Shown: positions 50,259 through 59,721 of the stretch, piece after piece
Layout of the letters: the number at the start of each line of letters is the position of its first letter
Position numbering within the stretch: the first letter of the stretch is position 1
Assembly (NCBI RefSeq): GCF_000423665.1
Contig: NZ_AUIK01000026.1
Span: 62,001-126,000, forward strand
DNA length: 64,000 bases
DNA from: Solirubrobacter soli DSM 22325
GTDB lineage: Bacteria; Actinomycetota; Thermoleophilia; Solirubrobacterales; Solirubrobacteraceae
Reading direction: 5' to 3'
Notes under the pieces: generated by a model
Told to the model about the DNA's origin: nothing
Database searches by the model: none
The model's input: the letters and a program-made list of their open reading frames with translations, nothing else
Program-made: the position numbers and the translations under genes

Positions 50259-52504
50259 GGCTGCGTCGTCGACAGCGTAAAGGTCAACGTCTTCGCGTAC
50301 GTCCCCGTGCGCAGCGGCTCGTTCGCGCCGATCGACTGTGCGAGCTCGATCGCGACCGGGTCGTGGGCGACCGGGGCCTGCCAGGTCTTCGCGGTCGCCG
50401 GGAGCGGCGAGCCGGCGACGAGGAGCGGCTGCTGCAGGGCGAAGGCGCCGTTGACGAGCCGGCCGGGCGCGGTCGGGCTGGGGTCCGAGACGGTCAGCGC
50501 GGCGTCGCCGCCGGTCGACAGCACGTCCGCCGCGATCGTCGCCTTGTAGGTGCGCGCGACGCCGGGCGTGAACGATCCGAAGCCGCCGCCCGCCAAGGTC
50601 ACCGCGAGCGCCGGAGCGACGGAGCCACCCGTGCCGCCCGGCTCGGAGACCGCTGGCGCGGCGAAGCGCAGGACCCGGTTGGTGTACGTGTCGGCCACCA
50701 GCAGCCGGCCCTGTGCGTCGATGTCGGTGCCCATCGGGCGCGTGAACGTGCCTGCGCCGATCTCCCCGACCTGCTGCAGCTGCGCGTCGTAGGCGAGCAG
50801 GCGATTGTGCTGCGTGTCGCTGACGAGCACGCCGCCGTGGCCGTCGGAGCCGACGCCCTCGGGGTTGTCCAGCCCGCCGGCGCTCGCCACCCGCGTGCCG
50901 TCGGGCGCCAGGATGCTCACGCGGCCGGGGTCGAGCTCGGTGACCGCGATGCGGCCGTCGGCCAGGACGGCGACCGCCGTCGGGTGCGAGAAGCCGCCGA
51001 GCACCGTCCAGACGCCGGACACCGGGTCGCGCTTCTGCAGGCGGTCGTTGCGGGTGTCGGCCACCCACACGGTCCCGTCCGCCGCCACGGCGATCCCGAG
51101 CGGCTCGGTGAACCCGCCGGGAGCGGTCGACGCGCTTCTCCCGCCGAAGGTGACGACGCCGGCGATGGCCCCGTCCTGCGGGATCTTCTGGACGCGGTGA
51201 TTTCCGCCCTCGGCGACCCACACGTCGCCGTTACGCGGGTCGACGGCGACCGCCGTCGGCTCCTGGAACTCGCGCTTGCCGCCGGCGCCGACCGGGGTGC
51301 CGAGGTTCGCGCTGATCCGTGCCCACGTGTCCACCCGTCCGTCGGCGCGCAGGACCTGCACGCGGTCCGCGCGGGTGTCGGCGATCACCACGTCGCCGTT
51401 GGCCTCGACCGCGACGTCGCGGGGCTGCATGAATGCGGTCGGCCCCCGCCCGTCGAGTCCGAAGCTGCGTACGTACCCGCCGTCGGGCGTGAACTCGGAC
51501 ACCTGGTTGAGCGAGGTGTTGGTGGCGTAGACGCGGCCCTCGGGCGAAACCGTGATCCCGCGCACGTTGTTCAGCCGCCCCGGGCCGAGGCCGGAGCCGC
51601 CGAAGCTGGTCGTGAACGCCAGCGTGCCGGCGTCCAGCCGCACCACCCGGTGGTTCTGGTTGTCGGCGACGAACAGCCGCCCCGCCAGGTCGACGCCGGT
51701 GTCGTACGGGTTGTCGAACTGCCCCGGTCCGCTGCCGAGCGTCCCGGTCAGCGCGTCGAAGGCGAGGTCGTGCGTGAGCCGCTGGATGCGGTTGTTGCGG
51801 TCGTCGGCGACGAAGACCTTGTGGTCCCGCGCCGGGTCGACCGAGAGGCCGGAGACGATGTCGAACTGCCCCGGACCGGCGCCGTGTACGCCGAACACGA
51901 TCGGCGGCGAGTCTGGGAGCCCGTCGGCGCCGAGGTGGAAGCGCTGGATGCGGTGGTTGTCCTGGTCGCCGACGAAGAGCTCGTCGCCGAGCAGCGCGAG
52001 CCCGCCGTTGATCCCGGGGTTGAGCTGTCCCGGCGCCGTGCCGAGCGACCCGAACTGGCCCTCGAACTGGCCGCCGGAAGTGAAGCGCTCGACGCGCGCA
52101 TTGAACGAGTCGAGGACATACACGTGCCCGCGGGCGTCGACGGCGACGCCGCCGACGCCGCCGAGCAGGCCGGTGGTCGGGCTCGCGCTCGACGACGTGG
52201 CGCCGAGGCGCCCCGGCTCCGAGCCGTAGCCGCCGAAGCGCCGCACGAAGGTCCCGTCCGCCGTGAACTTCTGGACGGTGAACGAATGCTGGTCGGCGAC
52301 GTAGACGTACGGCCCGGCGGGCGCGCCGGCGCCCGGATCGGGGACGCCGGAGGCGTCATAGGCCAGCGCCTGCGGGAAACGCAGAACGCCGTCCTGGGCG
52401 ACGCCGATGCTCGCGGGATCGCGCCAGTCGGGGTATCCCCAGGCGGCGGTGGTGGGCGCCGCCAGCGCGGCGGCGATCGCGATGGCAACTCCTCGACCCT
52501 TCAT
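50255..52504 (-). CDS. Secreted NHL-repeat beta-propeller protein with shared C-terminal domain
   Basis: 749 aa. Signal peptide KGRGVAIAIAAALAAPTTAA (ATG 52504 preferred; 52525 adds seven residues). About 10-12 NHL blades occupy ~50-600 (VAVDARGHVYVLDSFNARVE, FVGDQDNHRIQRF, FVADDRNNRIQRL types). The last ~110 residues (GSFTPGVARTY ... STGGDAALTVSDPS ... LVNGAFALQQPL ... TFTLSTTQP) recur in the big protein at 60603. Likely an extracellular sugar- or wall-associated propeller. GTGA coupling to the deaminase. Confidence 0.85.
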   Translation of the reverse strand: MKGRGVAIAIAAALAAPTTAAWGYPDWRDPASIGVAQDGVLRFPQALAYDASGVPDPGAGAPAGPYVYVADQHSFTVQKFTADGTFVRRFGGYGSEPGRLGATSSSASPTTGLLGGVGGVAVDARGHVYVLDSFNARVERFTSGGQFEGQFGSLGTAPGQLNPGINGGLALLGDELFVGDQDNHRIQRFHLGADGLPDSPPIVFGVHGAGPGQFDIVSGLSVDPARDHKVFVADDRNNRIQRLTHDLAFDALTGTLGSGPGQFDNPYDTGVDLAGRLFVADNQNHRVVRLDAGTLAFTTSFGGSGLGPGRLNNVRGITVSPEGRVYATNTSLNQVSEFTPDGGYVRSFGLDGRGPTAFMQPRDVAVEANGDVVIADTRADRVQVLRADGRVDTWARISANLGTPVGAGGKREFQEPTAVAVDPRNGDVWVAEGGNHRVQKIPQDGAIAGVVTFGGRSASTAPGGFTEPLGIAVAADGTVWVADTRNDRLQKRDPVSGVWTVLGGFSHPTAVAVLADGRIAVTELDPGRVSILAPDGTRVASAGGLDNPEGVGSDGHGGVLVSDTQHNRLLAYDAQLQQVGEIGAGTFTRPMGTDIDAQGRLLVADTYTNRVLRFAAPAVSEPGGTGGSVAPALAVTLAGGGFGSFTPGVARTYKATIAADVLSTGGDAALTVSDPSPTAPGRLVNGAFALQQPLLVAGSPLPATAKTWQAPVAHDPVAIELAQSIGANEPLRTGTYAKTLTFTLSTTQP

Positions 52505-52539
52505 AGGCCGCGACGCTACGCCCACCCGGCCGCGCTGCC

Positions 52540-52557
52540 ATCGGGTGTTCGCCCGAT
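52540..52557. promoter_or_regulatory. Inverted repeat between the sugar operon and the NHL gene
   Basis: ATCGGG-TGTTCG-CCCGAT, a 6-base stem, 19 bases beyond the ABC ATPase stop and 36 bases upstream of the NHL start. It may terminate the sugar operon or act in the NHL promoter. Confidence 0.45.
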
Positions 52558-52576
52558 CTACATCCGTAGGAATGCC

Positions 52577-53587
52577 CTATACGGCTCTGCCGGTCTCGCG
52601 GTCGAAGTGGCGCAGCCCGGACTCGACGAGCCCGAACTCCATCTCCTCGCCCACGTCGCGCGTGGCGCGGCCCTCCTCGAAGACCACCAGCCGCGTCTCG
52701 CCCACGTCGACGCCCACGAACGTCTCCCGGCCCAGCGCCTCGACGAAGGCGACCGTTCCGCGGAACGGGCCGACCAGACCGTCACGCCACGGCCGCGTGT
52801 GCTCCGGCCGCACGCCCACCACGACCCCCTCCCGCAGCCCCGGCAACGCGCCGTCCTCGATGAACGACATCGCGGGCGAGCCGATGAAGCCGGCGACGAA
52901 CCGGTTCGCGGGCCGCTCGTAGAGCTCCTCCGGCGTCCCGACCTGCTCGAGCACGCCGTGGTTCATGACCGCGATCCGGTCGCCCATCGTCATCGCCTCG
53001 ACCTGGTCGTGGGTGACGTAGACCGTGGTCGTGCGGACCTCCTGCTGCAGGCGCCGGATCTCGCCGCGGGTCTGCGTGCGCAGCTTCGCGTCCAGGTTGC
53101 TCAAAGGCTCGTCCATGAGGAACACCTGCGGCTCGCGCACCAGCGCGCGCCCCAGCGCGACCCGCTGGGCCTGGCCGCCGCTCAGCTGCCCAGGGCGCCG
53201 ATCCAGGTACGGCGCCAGGTCCAACACCCGCGCGGCCTCGGTCACCCGCCGCTGGATCTCCTCGCGCGGCACCTTGCGCCGTCGCAGCCCGAACGCGAGG
53301 TTGTCGAACACCGTCCACTGCGGGTAGAGCGCGTAGTCCTGGAAGACCATCGCGATGTCGCGCTCGCGCGGGGCGATCTTGTTGACCACCTTCTCGCCGA
53401 TCGCGATCGACCCCGACGTGACCGATTCCAGCCCGGCGAGCATCCGCAGCGCCGTGGTCTTGCCGGAGCCGGACGGGCCGACCAGCACCATGAACTCGCC
53501 GTCGGCGATGTCGAGATTGAAGTCGCGCACCGCCTGGACCGAAGTCCCGAACGTCTTGCCGACCCCGTCGAACGTCACACCCGCCAT
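52577..53587 (-). CDS. Sugar ABC transporter ATPase (UgpC/MsmX type)
   Basis: 336 aa. Walker A VGPSGSGKTTALRM, Q-loop MVFQDYALYPQWTV, signature GQLSGGQAQRVALGRAL, Walker B FLMDEPLSNLDAKL, H-loop YVTHDQVEAM. The C-terminal ~90 residues form an OB regulatory domain (VGVRPEHTRPW). Starts at ATG 53587 overlapping the permease TGA (TGATG). It energises the carbohydrate importer encoded upstream. Confidence 0.95.
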   Translation of the reverse strand: MAGVTFDGVGKTFGTSVQAVRDFNLDIADGEFMVLVGPSGSGKTTALRMLAGLESVTSGSIAIGEKVVNKIAPRERDIAMVFQDYALYPQWTVFDNLAFGLRRRKVPREEIQRRVTEAARVLDLAPYLDRRPGQLSGGQAQRVALGRALVREPQVFLMDEPLSNLDAKLRTQTRGEIRRLQQEVRTTTVYVTHDQVEAMTMGDRIAVMNHGVLEQVGTPEELYERPANRFVAGFIGSPAMSFIEDGALPGLREGVVVGVRPEHTRPWRDGLVGPFRGTVAFVEALGRETFVGVDVGETRLVVFEEGRATRDVGEEMEFGLVESGLRHFDRETGRAV

Positions 53588-54405
53588 CAGCCCTTCACCG
53601 CCCCCGAGAGCATGCCGCGGATGAAATGCCGCTGCAGGAACACGTACAAGATCACGACCGGCAGCGCCACGATCACCGAGCCGGCGGCCAACAGCGTCAG
53701 GTCCGACGTGTTGCGCCCCTGGAAGAACGAGAGCCCGAGCGGCGCCGTGCGCAGGTTCTCGTCGGACACCATCACCAGCGCGAGCAGGAACTCGTTCCAG
53801 GTCCACATGAACAGCAGCACCGTCATGGTCAACACGGCCGGCCGCGCCAGCGGCAGCAGCACGCGCCAGAGCGTGAACCACGACGACGCGCCGTCGATCC
53901 GCGCCGCCTCGACCAGCGAGCGCGGCACGCCGCGGAAGAACGCCCGCATCCAGAAGGTCCCGAACGCCACCGACGTCGCGATCTGCGGCAGGATCAGGCC
54001 CCAGTAGGTGTTGGTCAGCCCGAGGTCGCGGAAGTCGTAGTAGAGCGGGACGATGATCGCCTCCATCGGCACCATCAGCCCGAGCAGGAACACGTAGAAC
54101 AGGACGTTCTGCCCCCGGAACCGCATCAGCCCGAATGCGTAGCCGGACATGATCGAGAACACGCCCGCGACGGTCACGACGACCACGGCGACGAGGATCG
54201 AGGACTTCAGGTAGGACCCGAAGTGGCCTTCCTCCCACGCGTTCTTGAAGTTGGAGAAGTGGAAGCCGTCGAAGGACCCGAAGGACGCGCCGCCGTCGGG
54301 GTTCTGGAGCGCGGTGAAGACGATCCCGGCGATCGGCAGCAGCGCGATCAGCGAGAAGACGCCGAGCACCACGTAGGCGACCGTCTGCTCGGTCCGCGAC
54401 GTCAT
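53587..54405 (-). CDS. Sugar ABC transporter permease (MalG-like)
   Basis: 272-aa inner-membrane permease with six helices. The EAA loop region is MRAFFRGVPRSLVEAARIDGASSWFTLWRVLLPLARPAVLT, ending RHFIRGMLSGAVKG, typical of CUT1 MalG homologues. It pairs with the MalF-like permease upstream (ATGA overlap) to form the channel. Confidence 0.95.
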   Translation of the reverse strand: MTSRTEQTVAYVVLGVFSLIALLPIAGIVFTALQNPDGGASFGSFDGFHFSNFKNAWEEGHFGSYLKSSILVAVVVVTVAGVFSIMSGYAFGLMRFRGQNVLFYVFLLGLMVPMEAIIVPLYYDFRDLGLTNTYWGLILPQIATSVAFGTFWMRAFFRGVPRSLVEAARIDGASSWFTLWRVLLPLARPAVLTMTVLLFMWTWNEFLLALVMVSDENLRTAPLGLSFFQGRNTSDLTLLAAGSVIVALPVVILYVFLQRHFIRGMLSGAVKG

Positions 54406-55316
54406 GTCGCACGCTCCGAGAAGCGGTTGATGCCGAGCGAGATCAGGAAGATGATCGCCGTCAGCGTGATGCCGACCGCCGCGGCCGAGCCGACCTGCCC
54501 GGACTGGAACGCGCGCGAGAAGACCTGGAACGCCGGCACCGTGGTCGCGTCCCCCGGGCCGCCCTGCGTCGTGACGTAGACGAGGTCGAAGTTGCGCAGC
54601 GAGTAGATCGTCGTCAGCGTCAGCGCGACCGCGATCTCCCCGCGCAGCGCCGGCAGCGTGACCGCGGTGAACTCCCGGAAGGCGCCCGCGCCGTCCACCC
54701 GCGCCGCGTCATAGAGCGAGGACGGGATCTTCTGCACGCCCGCCGTCAGCAGCACCATCGCCAGCCCGTAGTAGACCCACGTGCCGATCAGGCCGATCGA
54801 CGGCAGCGCGAGGCTGAAGTCCCCGAGCCACGACTTGCCCTCGATCCCGAAGACGCCGAGGAAGCGGTTCAGGGCGCCGTTGTCGGGGTCGTAGATCATC
54901 TTCCACATGACCGCGACGACGACCAGCGCGATCACCTGCGGCAGGAACAGGATCGTGCGGAAGAGCGCCAGGCCGCGGATCCGCGCCCGCGCCATCAGCC
55001 CCGCGAGCAGCAGCCCGATCATCACCGGCAGCACCGCGTAGAAGATCAGCAGGATCAGCGCGTGCGCGAACGCGCTGCGCAACTCGGGGTCGGTGACGAC
55101 CTCCTTGTAGTTGTCCAGCCCGGTCCACGTGCCGACGGTCAGCCCGTCCCAGTCGTAGAACGAGATGTACACCGCCCGGTAGAGCGGGTACAGGACGAAC
55201 GTCGCGAAGACCGCGAACGCGGGCAGCAGGTAGAGGTAGCCGACGAGACGCGGCTCACCGGGGGGACGATCCTCCCGGGAGCCGCGCCACCGGCTCAGCC
55301 TTGCTTCTGGGCCCAC
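54402..55316 (-). CDS. Sugar ABC transporter permease (MalF-like)
   Basis: 304 aa. Hydrophobic helix 1 at YLYLLPAFAVFATFVLYPLY; the EAA-type motif IPSSLYDAARVDGAGAFREFTAVTLPALRGE marks a CUT1 MalF-type permease. GTG 55316 lies within the 3' end of the binding-protein gene (22-base overlap), so translation is coupled. It works with the MalG-like permease and the ATPase. Confidence 0.94.
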   Translation of the reverse strand: MGPEARLSRWRGSREDRPPGEPRLVGYLYLLPAFAVFATFVLYPLYRAVYISFYDWDGLTVGTWTGLDNYKEVVTDPELRSAFAHALILLIFYAVLPVMIGLLLAGLMARARIRGLALFRTILFLPQVIALVVVAVMWKMIYDPDNGALNRFLGVFGIEGKSWLGDFSLALPSIGLIGTWVYYGLAMVLLTAGVQKIPSSLYDAARVDGAGAFREFTAVTLPALRGEIAVALTLTTIYSLRNFDLVYVTTQGGPGDATTVPAFQVFSRAFQSGQVGSAAAVGITLTAIIFLISLGINRFSERAT

Positions 55317-56641
55317 TTATCGAAGTCCGCCTGCACGCCCTTCGTGAACGCGGCGGGGTCCTGCTTGCCCGCGAGCAGCTCCTGGATGGCGCCCGAGATG
55401 TCGTCGTAGAAGGTCGGCGTCGTGTAGTCCAGGTACGGGATCACGCCGTCGGCCTCGTTGAGCTTCTGCCAGGCGTTGGCGACGTCGACCGAGAGGCCCT
55501 CGGCCGGCGCCGGCGCGCCCTTCATCGCCGGCAGGTTGTCGGTGTCGACGAGCACCTTGGCCGCGTTGGCGTCGGTGAGGAAGTCGATGTAGGCCGCCGC
55601 GACGTCCGGGTTCTTGGCCGCGGAGGTGATCGACCACGGCAGGTCCTCGCCGCCGAGCGAGACCGGCGCGTTCGGGTCCTTGCCCGGCATCAGCATGAAG
55701 CCGACCTTGTCGCCCATCTGCTTCGCCAGGTCCGCGGTCACCCACGTGCCGGCGATCAGGTAGCGGCTCTTGCCCTTCGCGAACTGCTGCCAGGCCGGGT
55801 CGTAGTCCGTGCCGTTGAAGTTCTTGTTGAAGTAGCCCTTGTCGACCCACTCCTTGATCTTCGTCGCGCCCGCGGTGAAGTCGGGGTTGTCGAATGACGC
55901 GCCCTGCTTGGCGAAGACGAAGTCGCGGATCGCCTGCTTGTCGGCGGTCTGCCCGAGCACCGACTCGAAGTTGTGGATGCCCGGCCACTTCTCGAGGTTG
56001 CCGAACATGATCGGCGTCTCGCCCGCGTCCTTGGCCTCCTGCAGCGACGCCTCGAACTCGTCGAGCGTGGTCGGCGGCGTGGCGACCTTGTCCTTGTTGT
56101 AGAAGACGCCCACGATCTCGCCGGCCTGCGAGAGGCCGTAGAGGTCGCCGGACCCGAACTCCTTGCCGTCGGGCGAGAACGAGTTCAGCGCGAGCAGCGT
56201 CGGCGAGTAGCGGTCGTTCCAGCCGTAGACCTTCGCGTAGTCGGTCACCGGGCGGATCAGCTTCGCCTTGACCATCTCGCCCATCGTCCCGCGGCCCTGG
56301 TTGGCCTGGACGACGTCCGGGGCGTCGGGGCCCGAGACGGCGAGCTTGACCGTCTTGAGCAGGTCCTCGAACGACTTGGCCGTGCGCTCGATCTTGACGT
56401 TCGGGTACTTGGCCATGAACTGCTTGTTGAGCTCCTCGATCTCCGCGTTCTGACCGCCGCGGACGTTCTGATCCCAGACCGTCAACGTGACATCGCCGAC
56501 CTTGGAGATGTCCGGCTTGGCATCGACCGAGGGTGCGGGCGTCGCCGTCGACTTCGCGGTGTCGTCCTTGGATCCGGGAGCAGAACCGCAGGCGGCCACC
56601 ACCATCGCCAGCGCCAAAGCGGCGAACACTCTCCGTGCCAT
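55295..56641 (-). CDS. Extracellular sugar-binding lipoprotein (SBP family 1)
   Basis: 448 aa. Lipobox MARRVFAALALAMVVAACGS. Then a family-1 solute-binding protein: LTVWDQNVRGGQNAEIEELNKQF near the N-terminus and DLPWSITSAAKNPDVAAAYIDFLTD near the C-terminus. It captures an oligosaccharide outside the cell and delivers it to the permease pair. ATG 56641 overlaps the kinase stop (TGATG); GTG 56644 is an alternative. Confidence 0.95.
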   Translation of the reverse strand: MARRVFAALALAMVVAACGSAPGSKDDTAKSTATPAPSVDAKPDISKVGDVTLTVWDQNVRGGQNAEIEELNKQFMAKYPNVKIERTAKSFEDLLKTVKLAVSGPDAPDVVQANQGRGTMGEMVKAKLIRPVTDYAKVYGWNDRYSPTLLALNSFSPDGKEFGSGDLYGLSQAGEIVGVFYNKDKVATPPTTLDEFEASLQEAKDAGETPIMFGNLEKWPGIHNFESVLGQTADKQAIRDFVFAKQGASFDNPDFTAGATKIKEWVDKGYFNKNFNGTDYDPAWQQFAKGKSRYLIAGTWVTADLAKQMGDKVGFMLMPGKDPNAPVSLGGEDLPWSITSAAKNPDVAAAYIDFLTDANAAKVLVDTDNLPAMKGAPAPAEGLSVDVANAWQKLNEADGVIPYLDYTTPTFYDDISGAIQELLAGKQDPAAFTKGVQADFDKWAQKQG

Positions 56642-57561
56642 CACTGGTCCTCCTTCATCGCTGCTGACGGCTGTCGCACTGGCGACGCCAGCCCGTGTTC
56701 AGCGCCCTCCTCCAAGAGCGCCCTCAATGTCACCGCCCCCGCGACGGCGGTGGCGACCCTCACTGAGAGGGATGCGTATAGCACCGCCCATCGGAGGCGC
56801 TCGTTAAGCCCGGCGCCCCAATGGTCGGCCCAGACGTAGGCGGCGGCGAACAGATCGCCGGCACCGGTGGTGTCGACGGCGTCGACTTCGACGCCGGGAA
56901 CGCGGACCGCGCCCTCCGCGCTCGCGGCCAGCGCGCCGTCGGCACCGAGGGTGACGATCACGACCGGGGCGGCGGTCGCCAGCTGCGCCGCCGCGGTCTC
57001 GACATCGCTCGCGCCCGTCAACAGGCGCGCCTCCCGCGCGTTGACCAGCAGCGCGCGCGCCGTGCTCAGCTCGGGTGGCAACTCGCTGCCGGCGAGCGCC
57101 CGCGCGTCGACGTCGCCGATCGACACATAGACGCGGGCGCCCGCCGGCGCGAGGGGCAAGCGGGGGATCGACAGGACGACCGCGCGCGGATCCACGGAGG
57201 CAAGCTCCTCGGCGGTCACCCCTTCCCCCGGGTCAAAGGTCGCCATCGCCCGGTCCCCGCCGGACGGCATGATCACGGTGACCGGCGAGCGGTCGACGAG
57301 CCGCCCCGACCAGCGCACGCCGTCGTCGGCGAGCAGCGAGCGCAGCAGGATGCCGACCGCGTCGTCGCCCAGCGGCGAGACCAGCGCGCTGGACAGACCA
57401 AGACGTGCGGCACCCACCGCCGTGATCGCTCCGCCACCGGGCGAGCGCAGGAAATCCGTGGCCAGCCGTTCTTCGCCCGGCCCCGGGATCTTGTCCAGGC
57501 CGGTCATCGTGAGGTCGAGGAACGCGGGCTCCGCGCAGGCGAGGTCGACGCCCGGGCTCAC
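56641..57561 (-). CDS. PfkB-family carbohydrate kinase
   Basis: 306 aa. N-terminal substrate site GGGAITAVGAARLGLSSALVSPLGDD, and the catalytic signature DAVDTTGAGDLFAAAYVW with the conserved GAGD Asp. It phosphorylates a sugar with ATP. GTG 57561 gives a normal length; the longer frame into the GH4 3' end is non-conserved. It lies in the sugar operon before the binding protein, so it probably phosphorylates an imported or released sugar. Confidence 0.9.
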   Translation of the reverse strand: MSPGVDLACAEPAFLDLTMTGLDKIPGPGEERLATDFLRSPGGGAITAVGAARLGLSSALVSPLGDDAVGILLRSLLADDGVRWSGRLVDRSPVTVIMPSGGDRAMATFDPGEGVTAEELASVDPRAVVLSIPRLPLAPAGARVYVSIGDVDARALAGSELPPELSTARALLVNAREARLLTGASDVETAAAQLATAAPVVIVTLGADGALAASAEGAVRVPGVEVDAVDTTGAGDLFAAAYVWADHWGAGLNERLRWAVLYASLSVRVATAVAGAVTLRALLEEGAEHGLASPVRQPSAAMKEDQ

Positions 57562-57567
57562 AGGGCC

Positions 57568-57612
57568 ACCCCCGGGATGCCTGAAACCGGACGGCCGGTG
57601 CCGCCACGGCGC
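57568..57612 (-). other. Potential hairpin between GH4 and kinase genes
   Basis: The GH4-kinase spacer contains GCCTGAA and TTCAGGC about 30 bases apart, giving a 7-base stem with GC-rich interior in the transcript. It could attenuate or stabilise the distal part of the operon. No U-tract is present. Confidence 0.35.
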
Positions 57613-57628
57613 GTCTTCAGGCTCGGGC

Positions 57629-58963
57629 TCACGCAAAGGCCTCTTGCAGCGCGGGCAGACGGCGGCGGTAGCCGTCGAAGATCTCGCGCGCCGTGCTGAC
57701 CGAGGGCACGAGCGGGTGCAGCGAGAGCGCCTTGACGGCCAGCTCGCGCGAGCCCAGCAGCGCCGCGTCGATCGTCGTGCGCTCCACGTCCTTCATCATC
57801 TCCACCAGCGCCCGCGCGTGTGCAGGCACCTGGCCCATCGCCATCGGCACCGGGCCGGCGCGGCCGACGACGCACGGCACCTCGACCACGGCGCGCTCGT
57901 CCAGAAACGGCAGCGCCGAGCGGTTGGCGGTGTTGAGGATCAGCACCTTGCGGCTGTTGAGCGCGATCGCCTCCAGCACCGCCATCGCCTCGGACTCGTA
58001 GCCCGCGTTCGTGTCGTTGTCGTGCTCGTGCTCGTCGCCCGCGGCCGAGCGTGCCTCGGCCATGTAGGTGCGCTCGCGGTCGTGGCGGGTCGCGCGCCAG
58101 TCGCCCAGGGCGTCGCCGCCGGAGCGCGCGTAGAACGCGCGCTGCTGCTCGAGCAGGAACGCGCCGCGCGAGGCGCTCGAGCCGCGGATCGCGTTGACCG
58201 TGTCCGAGGCGTAATAGAAGTAGTACAGGTACTCGTTGGGGATCATCGCGAGCGAACGCAGCCACTCGCCACCGAACAGCCGACCCTCCTCGAAGCCGTT
58301 CAGCCGCTCGTCATCCTCGAGCAGACCGTCGAGCAGCTGCGTTCCACCCGCGTCGCGGACCCCCTTCAGCCAGCCCAGATGGTTCAGACCGAAGTAGTCG
58401 AACCAGAGGTCGTCCGCCTGGCGGCCGACCGCCGCCGCCACCCGCCGGCAGAGGCCGGACGGCGAGTCGCAGATGCCCACGGCGCGGTCGCCGAGCACCT
58501 GCTGGACGGCCTCGGTGACCATCCCGGCGGGGTTCGTGAAGTTGATCAGCCAGGCGTTGGGCGCGTGCTTGGCCATCGTCTCGGCCAGCCGCACCATCAC
58601 CGGGATCGTGCGCAGCGCGAAGCAGATGCCGCCCGGCCCGGTGGTCTCCTGCCCGAGCACGCCGAGCCCGAGCGGGACGTCCTCGTCGACCACGCGACCT
58701 TCGAGCTGCCCGACGCGGATCGCGCAGAACACGAAGTCCGCGCCCTCGACGGCGTCGACCAGGTCGGTGGTGAAGCGGAACGGGAGCTGCGTGCCGCGCT
58801 CGGCGGCCAGGCCCTCGAGCACCGCGCCGATCCGCTCCAGGCGGCCGCCGTCGATGTCGTGCAGCACGACCTCTTCGAGCCCGAGCCGCTCCTTCTTGTC
58901 CAGCAGCGCGCCGTAGACGAGCGGAACCCGGAACCCGCCTCCTCCGACGATCGTCAGTTTCAT
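57629..58963 (-). CDS. GH4 family glycosidase (phospho-glycosidase-like)
   Basis: 444 aa. NAD-binding GGGGFRVPLVYGALLDKKERLGLEEVVLHDID, catalytic Mn site ICDSPSGL and DYFGLNHLGW, matching NAD/Mn-dependent GH4 enzymes. The residue motif after the Cys is CDSP, closer to the phospho-glycosidase subgroup (CNVP/CDMP) than to the CHSV/CHG non-phospho ones. ATGA overlap with deoR. It should cleave a (phospho)disaccharide imported by the downstream ABC system. Confidence 0.93.
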   Translation of the reverse strand: MKLTIVGGGGFRVPLVYGALLDKKERLGLEEVVLHDIDGGRLERIGAVLEGLAAERGTQLPFRFTTDLVDAVEGADFVFCAIRVGQLEGRVVDEDVPLGLGVLGQETTGPGGICFALRTIPVMVRLAETMAKHAPNAWLINFTNPAGMVTEAVQQVLGDRAVGICDSPSGLCRRVAAAVGRQADDLWFDYFGLNHLGWLKGVRDAGGTQLLDGLLEDDERLNGFEEGRLFGGEWLRSLAMIPNEYLYYFYYASDTVNAIRGSSASRGAFLLEQQRAFYARSGGDALGDWRATRHDRERTYMAEARSAAGDEHEHDNDTNAGYESEAMAVLEAIALNSRKVLILNTANRSALPFLDERAVVEVPCVVGRAGPVPMAMGQVPAHARALVEMMKDVERTTIDAALLGSRELAVKALSLHPLVPSVSTAREIFDGYRRRLPALQEAFA

Positions 58964-59712
58964 GCGACGGTGACCTCGATCCCGGCGGCGTCGACGGCCG
59001 AGCGCGCGGATGCCGGCAGCGGCGCGTCGGTGACGATGTGAGAGAGCGACTCAGGTCCGCACACGCGGACCATGCCGGTCATCGAGAACTTGGCGGCGTC
59101 GGCGATCAGGACGACCTCGGAGGCGCCGGCGATCATCAGCCGCTTGATCGGGACCTCGACCATCGTGGTGTCCCACACCCCGATCTCGAGATCGACCCCG
59201 CTGGTCCCCAGGAAGAGGATGTCGGACTTGATCTGGCGCAGCGAGTCCTCGGCGAGGACGCCGACCAGCGACCGGTAGTTGCGCCGCACGATCCCGCCCG
59301 GGAGCACGAGCTCGATGTCCGGGTCGGGCAGCAGCTCCTCGACCACCGCCAGGTTCGTCGTGACCACGGTGATCTTGCAGCCGTGCAGGTGGCGCGCCAT
59401 CTGCAGCGTCGAGGTGCCGATGTCGATCATCACGGTCATCCCGTCCTGCACCATCGCGGCGGCCGCGCGGCCCAGGCGGTCCTTGATGTCGAAGCGCTCG
59501 ACCTCGATCTGCGAGAAGCCCGGCTCGGTGCCGGCGTCGACGGCGCCGCCGTGGACCCGTTCGAGCTTGCCGTCGCGCGCCAGCGCGCCGAGGTCGCGCC
59601 GGACCGTCATCTCCGACACGCCGAAGGACTCGGCCAGGTCGGAGACATGCGCGGTCCCGTTGCGTACCGCGCGGAGGATCTCTTGGCGTCGCTGAGCGGG
59701 TAGGAGCGTCAT
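58960..59712 (-). CDS. DeoR family transcriptional regulator of the sugar operon
   Basis: 250 aa. N-terminal DeoR winged helix RRQEILRAVRNGTAHVSDLAESFGVSEMTVRRDLGALARDG, then the sugar-phosphate-binding DeoR C-domain (VMIDIGTSTLQMARHL, FLGTSGVDLEIGVWD). First gene of the operon; ATGA coupling to the GH4 gene. Expected to repress the operon until a phosphorylated sugar accumulates. Confidence 0.94.
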   Translation of the reverse strand: MTLLPAQRRQEILRAVRNGTAHVSDLAESFGVSEMTVRRDLGALARDGKLERVHGGAVDAGTEPGFSQIEVERFDIKDRLGRAAAAMVQDGMTVMIDIGTSTLQMARHLHGCKITVVTTNLAVVEELLPDPDIELVLPGGIVRRNYRSLVGVLAEDSLRQIKSDILFLGTSGVDLEIGVWDTTMVEVPIKRLMIAGASEVVLIADAAKFSMTGMVRVCGPESLSHIVTDAPLPASARSAVDAAGIEVTVA

Positions 59713-59721
59713 CGCTTGGGC

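Noticed and set aside
50021..54007. Plus-strand open frame of about 1,330 codons across the NHL protein, ATPase and permease genes
   Set aside because: Antisense to well-identified genes with ABC and NHL motifs; composition is Arg/Pro/Ala noise.
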